A DNA stretch of 8,219 bases, from the NCBI GenBank assembly GCA_910585555.1, contig CAJUFU010000034.1, forward strand, positions 1-8,219, in the 5' to 3' direction. Made by a program: the position numbers and the translations under genes. Shown here piece after piece: positions 5,883 to 8,219 of the stretch. The notes under the pieces were generated by a model. That model saw nothing but the letters and a program-made list of their open reading frames with translations. It made no database searches and was not told the DNA's origin. How positions within the stretch are numbered: position 1 is the stretch's first letter; each line of letters opens with the position of its first letter. This DNA comes from an uncultured Lachnospiraceae bacterium (GTDB taxonomy: Bacteria; Bacillota; Clostridia; Lachnospirales; Lachnospiraceae).

Positions 5883-6995
5883 TCACATAGATGTAATCAC
5901 ACAGGCCAGATAAAACGGCACTGCATCATTTTCATGGGTTTCCTCCAGACGTATCTCCACCGTATGTCTGCCCGGCTCTATATGGTGTGCCAGCGTGGTG
6001 ATAAAAAGACAGTCTCCCCAGGTTTCTTCAAAATTGGCATCCAGGGTCACGGCATGTTCCTCATCTCCATCCAACACGGCCACAGCCACTGGCGCCGGTT
6101 TCTTTACCGACTTACGATACTGCACTGCAATCTCTGTCCCTTCCACCTCAAAAACAATCCTGGCCCCTTTGTCACAGGCCGTATAGCCGCACCGAAACAT
6201 ATCATTGACATACTTCTTAAACCGATTGTCCGCCGTAAATCCCTCACAGACGGGAGTACTGTTATGGTTCTGATAACGTCTGGCATGTTCATAGGCATTG
6301 GCTGTAAGCGGCTTAAGTCTCCCGCCTGGCTGTTCCTCTTCCTGCATCCGTATGTATACTTTATCCAAAAAACCTGTGATCACCTCTGCCAACAGCCCAT
6401 GGCCATCCGTATTGGGATGCAGGCCATCCGGTGTAATCTGATACGCTTTTATGGCACCGGAAACCACTTCCGGATAAATCGCTGCTTTCATACTGACACT
6501 GGGCAGGTCATAATACGTCCCGATCTCCCTGTGCTTTTCTTCCGCACTCTCGCCTGTGTCATAACGGATATTATGGACCAAAAGCACAGCCGGCTCACAG
6601 ATATTTCCATAAACTCTGCGCACCAATCCCTCATAGGTTTCCTTAAAAAAGTCTGTGTTTTCATCGTTCACCGAAAATTCGATACAGACAAAATCCGGTT
6701 TATATAATAACACATCCTCCTCTACCCTGGCTGCACCGAATTGGGATGTCGTACCGCCCACACCTGCATTGACATAGGTGAAAGCCGTCCGTGGAAACCG
6801 CTTGACAAACCAGTCATACACCAGGTATGCATAGCAGTTTGTATCCTGTGTGGATACAGACCCCTGGGTGATGGAACCGCCAAGAAATGCCATTGTCATT
6901 CGGCCGCCCTGTGATGCTCTTTTCATAAGTTGTTTTAACCGGTACAAATTCCCCCGGTGTACAAATCCCTTGTCTGCATGAATCTCATATCCCAT
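5883..6995 (-). CDS. SGNH-hydrolase acetylesterase, CE17-like, probably mannan O-acetylesterase
   Basis: This 370-residue protein combines an N-terminal SGNH esterase domain (about 30-215) with a C-terminal beta-sandwich domain (about 250-368). The SGNH signatures are complete: Ser41 in FLGGSITQG (block I), Gly80/Gly81 in NAGVGGTTS (block II), Asn110 in EFSVND (block III), and Asp190/His193 in DGLHPN (block V). Length, domain order and the position of the nucleophile match what I remember of RiCE17, the Roseburia intestinalis esterase that deacetylates beta-manno-oligosaccharides, in which the second domain helps form the binding site. No signal peptide, so it should act in the cytoplasm on imported acetylated oligosaccharides. 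Its position immediately before GH1-ManA supports a (gluco)mannan role. AGGAGGGG (7003-7010) lies 7 nt before the start. First gene of the operon. SGNH esterase is certain; CE17 membership is a strong guess. Confidence 0.88.
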   Translation of the reverse strand: MGYEIHADKGFVHRGNLYRLKQLMKRASQGGRMTMAFLGGSITQGSVSTQDTNCYAYLVYDWFVKRFPRTAFTYVNAGVGGTTSQFGAARVEEDVLLYKPDFVCIEFSVNDENTDFFKETYEGLVRRVYGNICEPAVLLVHNIRYDTGESAEEKHREIGTYYDLPSVSMKAAIYPEVVSGAIKAYQITPDGLHPNTDGHGLLAEVITGFLDKVYIRMQEEEQPGGRLKPLTANAYEHARRYQNHNSTPVCEGFTADNRFKKYVNDMFRCGYTACDKGARIVFEVEGTEIAVQYRKSVKKPAPVAVAVLDGDEEHAVTLDANFEETWGDCLFITTLAHHIEPGRHTVEIRLEETHENDAVPFYLACVITSM

Positions 6996-7017
6996 TTATG
7001 TACCCCTCCTGACCAAT

Positions 7018-7032
7018 TTGATTTATGATCAA
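7018..7032. repeat. Inverted repeat TTGAT-N5-ATCAA just upstream of the esterase RBS
   Basis: TTGAT (7018-7022) and ATCAA (7028-7032) form a 5-bp dyad with a 5-nt centre, 7 bp upstream of the AGGAGGGG. It could be an operator half-site pair or a weak hairpin affecting translation. It is short enough to be chance. Confidence 0.25.
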
Positions 7033-7107
7033 TCACGCATTCCCATATAGACAGGCTAATTATTACTCTCTATCGCCTAATAAATTAGTCTAATAGATAG
7101 CAAACAA

Positions 7108-7155
7108 CGGAAGTCCCCATCATAAGATATTGCATTATTTATGAAGGAACTTCCG
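7108..7155 (-). ncRNA. Long imperfect hairpin in the leader of the esterase operon
   Basis: Arms at 7108-7125 and 7139-7155 pair over 17-18 positions with mismatches only near the middle; the outer CGGAAGT/ACTTCCG and inner TCATAA/TTATGA segments are perfect. The loop is 13 nt. It lies within the predicted 5' untranslated leader, and the stop codon of the 13-codon leader ORF falls in the loop, so ribosomes on that ORF would disrupt the first arm. It matches no riboswitch class I recognise and has only the weak T-rich run GTTGTTTG after it, so it may be an attenuator-like element, a terminator of the upstream gene, or a decayed mobile-element end. Confidence 0.45.
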
Positions 7156-7176
7156 CTGAAACACTCCCGTAAACAT
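7135..7176 (-). CDS. Candidate 13-codon leader ORF upstream of the esterase gene
   Basis: Within the predicted leader, AGGAG (7180-7184) lies only 3 nt before an ATG at 7176. The frame reads MFTGVFQRKFLHK and stops at TAA (7135-7137), inside the loop of the leader hairpin. It contains no run of one amino acid that would suggest classical amino-acid attenuation. The spacing to the ribosome binding site is short, so translation is uncertain. Confidence 0.3.
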   Translation of the reverse strand: MFTGVFQRKFLHK

Positions 7177-7202
7177 GGTCTCCTGTCTGATTGATTGTCT
7201 CC

Positions 7203-7231
7203 ATTCTACTAGTTTACCTGCAAAATAACAA
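7203..7231 (-). promoter_or_regulatory. Sigma-A-type promoter of the esterase/GH1-ManA operon
   Basis: On the minus strand TTGTTA (7226-7231) is followed after 17 bp by TAGAAT (7203-7208). Transcription would begin near 7196, about 200 nt before the esterase start. It is the best-matching promoter in the region; alternatives nearer the gene have poor -10 boxes. It supports separate transcription from the upstream sporulation gene. Confidence 0.55.
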
Positions 7232-7256
7232 GACAGAGTCAGAGATTTTTTTATTT

Positions 7257-7266
7257 TCGTATACGA
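7257..7266. promoter_or_regulatory. Perfect 10-bp palindrome upstream of the operon promoter
   Basis: TCGTATACGA is fully self-complementary and lies 25 bp upstream of the -35 box, a place where an activator or repressor could bind. The regulator is not in the window. Length and AT-rich surroundings make chance possible. Confidence 0.3.
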
Positions 7267-7329
7267 TGCACAAATTCACAATATAGTGTTTAGCTAATGT
7301 TTGCCTAATTTTACTTAAATGTTCTTTTG

Positions 7330-8219
7330 CTATTGCTTTGCCTCAGGAAGCCGCAGACGCAAAAGCCGTTTGGCCAGCTGTCTGAAATTAAACGGTATGA
7401 GTGGGTAGATATAGCTCTTGTCTGACAATGTTTTATTACAGATAATTGACACAATAAAAATCACAATAGCAGCAATATAGCCATATAGATTAAAGATCGC
7501 TGTCAGGATAAGATTGATAATCCGCATGAATTTTAGGGCGTATCCCAGCTCATAGTTTTGCTGCGTATAATTTGCAATGGCCACAAATGCCATATATAAC
7601 ATCACTTCCGAATTGAACCAGCCGCTGTTAACCGAAAACTCCCCCAGCACCAAAGCCGCCATGACACTGAGCGGTGTACTCAACATGTTAGGCGTATTCA
7701 CTGCCGCCAGTTTTAAACCGTCTATGGCCAGCTCCAGAATCAAGAACTGTGCAATCAACGGAATATTCGACTTCTCCTGCAGCATGATAAACTGAAAGGA
7801 CTCCGGCACCCAAACCGGATTCTGCATCAACAACAGGAACGTAGGCGTCATGATATATGTGAGGATGGATATGATAAATCTGGACAGCCGCAGATACGTT
7901 CCCGTAATGGGCGGAAAATAATAGTCATCAGCCTCTTCCACAATATCAAAAATTGAAGTGGGAACAATCATGGCGGATGGCGAATTGTCCACCAGGATGA
8001 CAATGTCTCCTTCTAATACCTGCGCCGCCGCCACATCCGGACGCTCTGTAAACTTAAATTTTGGAAAAGGATTGAACCACTTTCGCTGATAAAGGCACTC
8101 GGCCAGGCTCTCCTGGTTCATGGTCAGGGCATCCACCCGAATCTCCTGAATCCGCTTCTTTACTTTTCTTAGGAAAGCATGGTCTACCCGGTTATTCATA
8201 TAGCAGAGCACAATATCCG
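7330..8219 (-). CDS. spoVAF: GerA-family spore germination protein, SpoVAF-like (5' end outside window)
   Basis: The frame is open to the right edge, so only the C-terminal 296 or so residues are present; the family is usually around 490 residues, and the true start lies beyond 8219. A GTG at 8211 is simply an internal valine codon. Visible hallmarks are the RVDHAFLRKVKKRIQEIRVD stretch, the TERPDVAAA motif, the ILVDNSPSAMIVPTS segment, NTPNMLSTPLSVMAALVLG and a C-terminal block of about five membrane helices ending in YPLIPFN. These resemble SpoVAF more than the GerAA/GerKA receptor subunits. Such proteins sit in the inner membrane of spores and act with the SpoVA dipicolinic-acid channel and germinant receptors. 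In Bacillus spoVAF ends the spoVA operon, consistent with its position before an unrelated operon. It implies an endospore former and would be expressed in the forespore. GerA family is certain; SpoVAF rather than another paralogue is likely. Confidence 0.85.
   Translation of the reverse strand, partial: DIVLCYMNNRVDHAFLRKVKKRIQEIRVDALTMNQESLAECLYQRKWFNPFPKFKFTERPDVAAAQVLEGDIVILVDNSPSAMIVPTSIFDIVEEADDYYFPPITGTYLRLSRFIISILTYIMTPTFLLLMQNPVWVPESFQFIMLQEKSNIPLIAQFLILELAIDGLKLAAVNTPNMLSTPLSVMAALVLGEFSVNSGWFNSEVMLYMAFVAIANYTQQNYELGYALKFMRIINLILTAIFNLYGYIAAIVIFIVSIICNKTLSDKSYIYPLIPFNFRQLAKRLLRLRLPEAKQ

Larger units (their letters stand above)
6996..7329 (-). promoter_or_regulatory. 334-bp gene-free regulatory region ahead of the esterase operon
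   Basis: No substantial gene fits here. In the direction of transcription it holds, after the spoVAF-like stop: several short palindromes (TTAGCTAA 7290-7297, near-palindromic CACAATATAGTG 7277-7288, TCGTATACGA 7257-7266), a promoter (7203-7231), a leader of about 200 nt with a 13-codon ORF (7135-7176) and a long hairpin (7108-7155), a cluster of CTAAT/ATTAG pentamers (7056-7094), a small inverted repeat TTGAT/ATCAA (7018-7032) and the esterase ribosome binding site (7003-7010). No convincing intrinsic terminator for the spoVAF-like gene is visible. Confidence 0.6.

Noticed and set aside
5934..6707. Plus-strand ORF of 257 codons across the esterase
   Set aside because: It is a shadow of the SGNH esterase, with irregular composition rich in His, Cys and Ile and no domain recognised.
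7150..7180. Possible catabolite-responsive (cre) site near TGAAACACTCCCGTAAACA
   Set aside because: The halves TGAAAC and GTAAACA are not inverted copies of each other and the central CG is misplaced, so it does not fit the cre consensus.
7141..7194. Plus-strand 17-codon ORF starting MKELPLKHSRK
   Set aside because: No ribosome binding site or promoter on that strand. It runs antisense to the leader ORF and hairpin and is probably incidental.
7231..7329. Intrinsic terminator for the spoVAF-like gene
   Set aside because: The A/T-rich stretch after the stop has short palindromes but no GC-rich stem followed by a T-tract on the minus strand.
1..8219. CRISPR array, tRNA, rRNA, insertion sequence or phage attachment site
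   Set aside because: I saw no regularly spaced repeats, cloverleaf, rRNA segment, transposase or integrase fragment, or direct-repeat boundaries.

Overview
The window looks like chromosomal DNA of an anaerobic, endospore-forming member of the Clostridia, most likely a gut Lachnospiraceae. The grounds are a SpoVAF-like spore germination gene, strong AGGAGG-type ribosome binding sites, sigma-A-like promoters, moderate GC with AT-rich intergenic DNA, and a CE17-like mannan acetylesterase beside a GH1 beta-glucosidase and a mannose-6-phosphate isomerase, a combination I associate with Roseburia-type beta-mannan utilisation. I cannot name the genus or species from sequence alone.

Left part (1-2765). 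A RidA-family imine deaminase gene (minus) is divergent from a YheO/DauR-like PAS-HTH regulator gene (plus). The gap holds a promoter for each gene. A perfect 16-bp palindrome, CTAAAATATATTTTAG, lies between the -35 and -10 of the ridA promoter, so the regulator probably controls ridA through it. Behind ridA a strong ribosome binding site precedes a reading frame that stops after 16 codons; the rest is at or beyond the window edge. A MATE-family multidrug/sodium exporter follows the regulator on the plus strand after 43 bp and is probably co-transcribed with it.

Right part (2723-8219). All genes are on the minus strand. Reading in the direction of transcription: the 3' part of a spoVAF-like gene; a 334-bp gene-free region with a well-formed promoter, a roughly 200-nt leader, a 13-codon upstream ORF and a long hairpin; a CE17-like SGNH acetylesterase; a 767-residue protein joining a complete GH1 beta-glucosidase to a complete type I mannose-6-phosphate isomerase; and a 248-residue unknown protein with a cysteine-peptidase-like Cys/His/Asn arrangement. 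The last gene overlaps the end of the MATE gene tail-to-tail by 43 bp.

Working model: the three-gene operon handles acetylated (gluco)manno-oligosaccharides in the cytoplasm. The esterase strips acetyl groups, the GH1 domain trims glucose (or a related sugar) from non-reducing ends, and the isomerase feeds mannose-6-phosphate into glycolysis as fructose-6-phosphate. No transporter, mannosyl phosphorylase or sugar kinase lies in the window, so these must be elsewhere. The most unusual feature is the GH1-ManA fusion: the join falls at the natural end of one enzyme and start of the other, and a perfect Shine-Dalgarno plus ATG for free-standing ManA is still present inside the fused frame.
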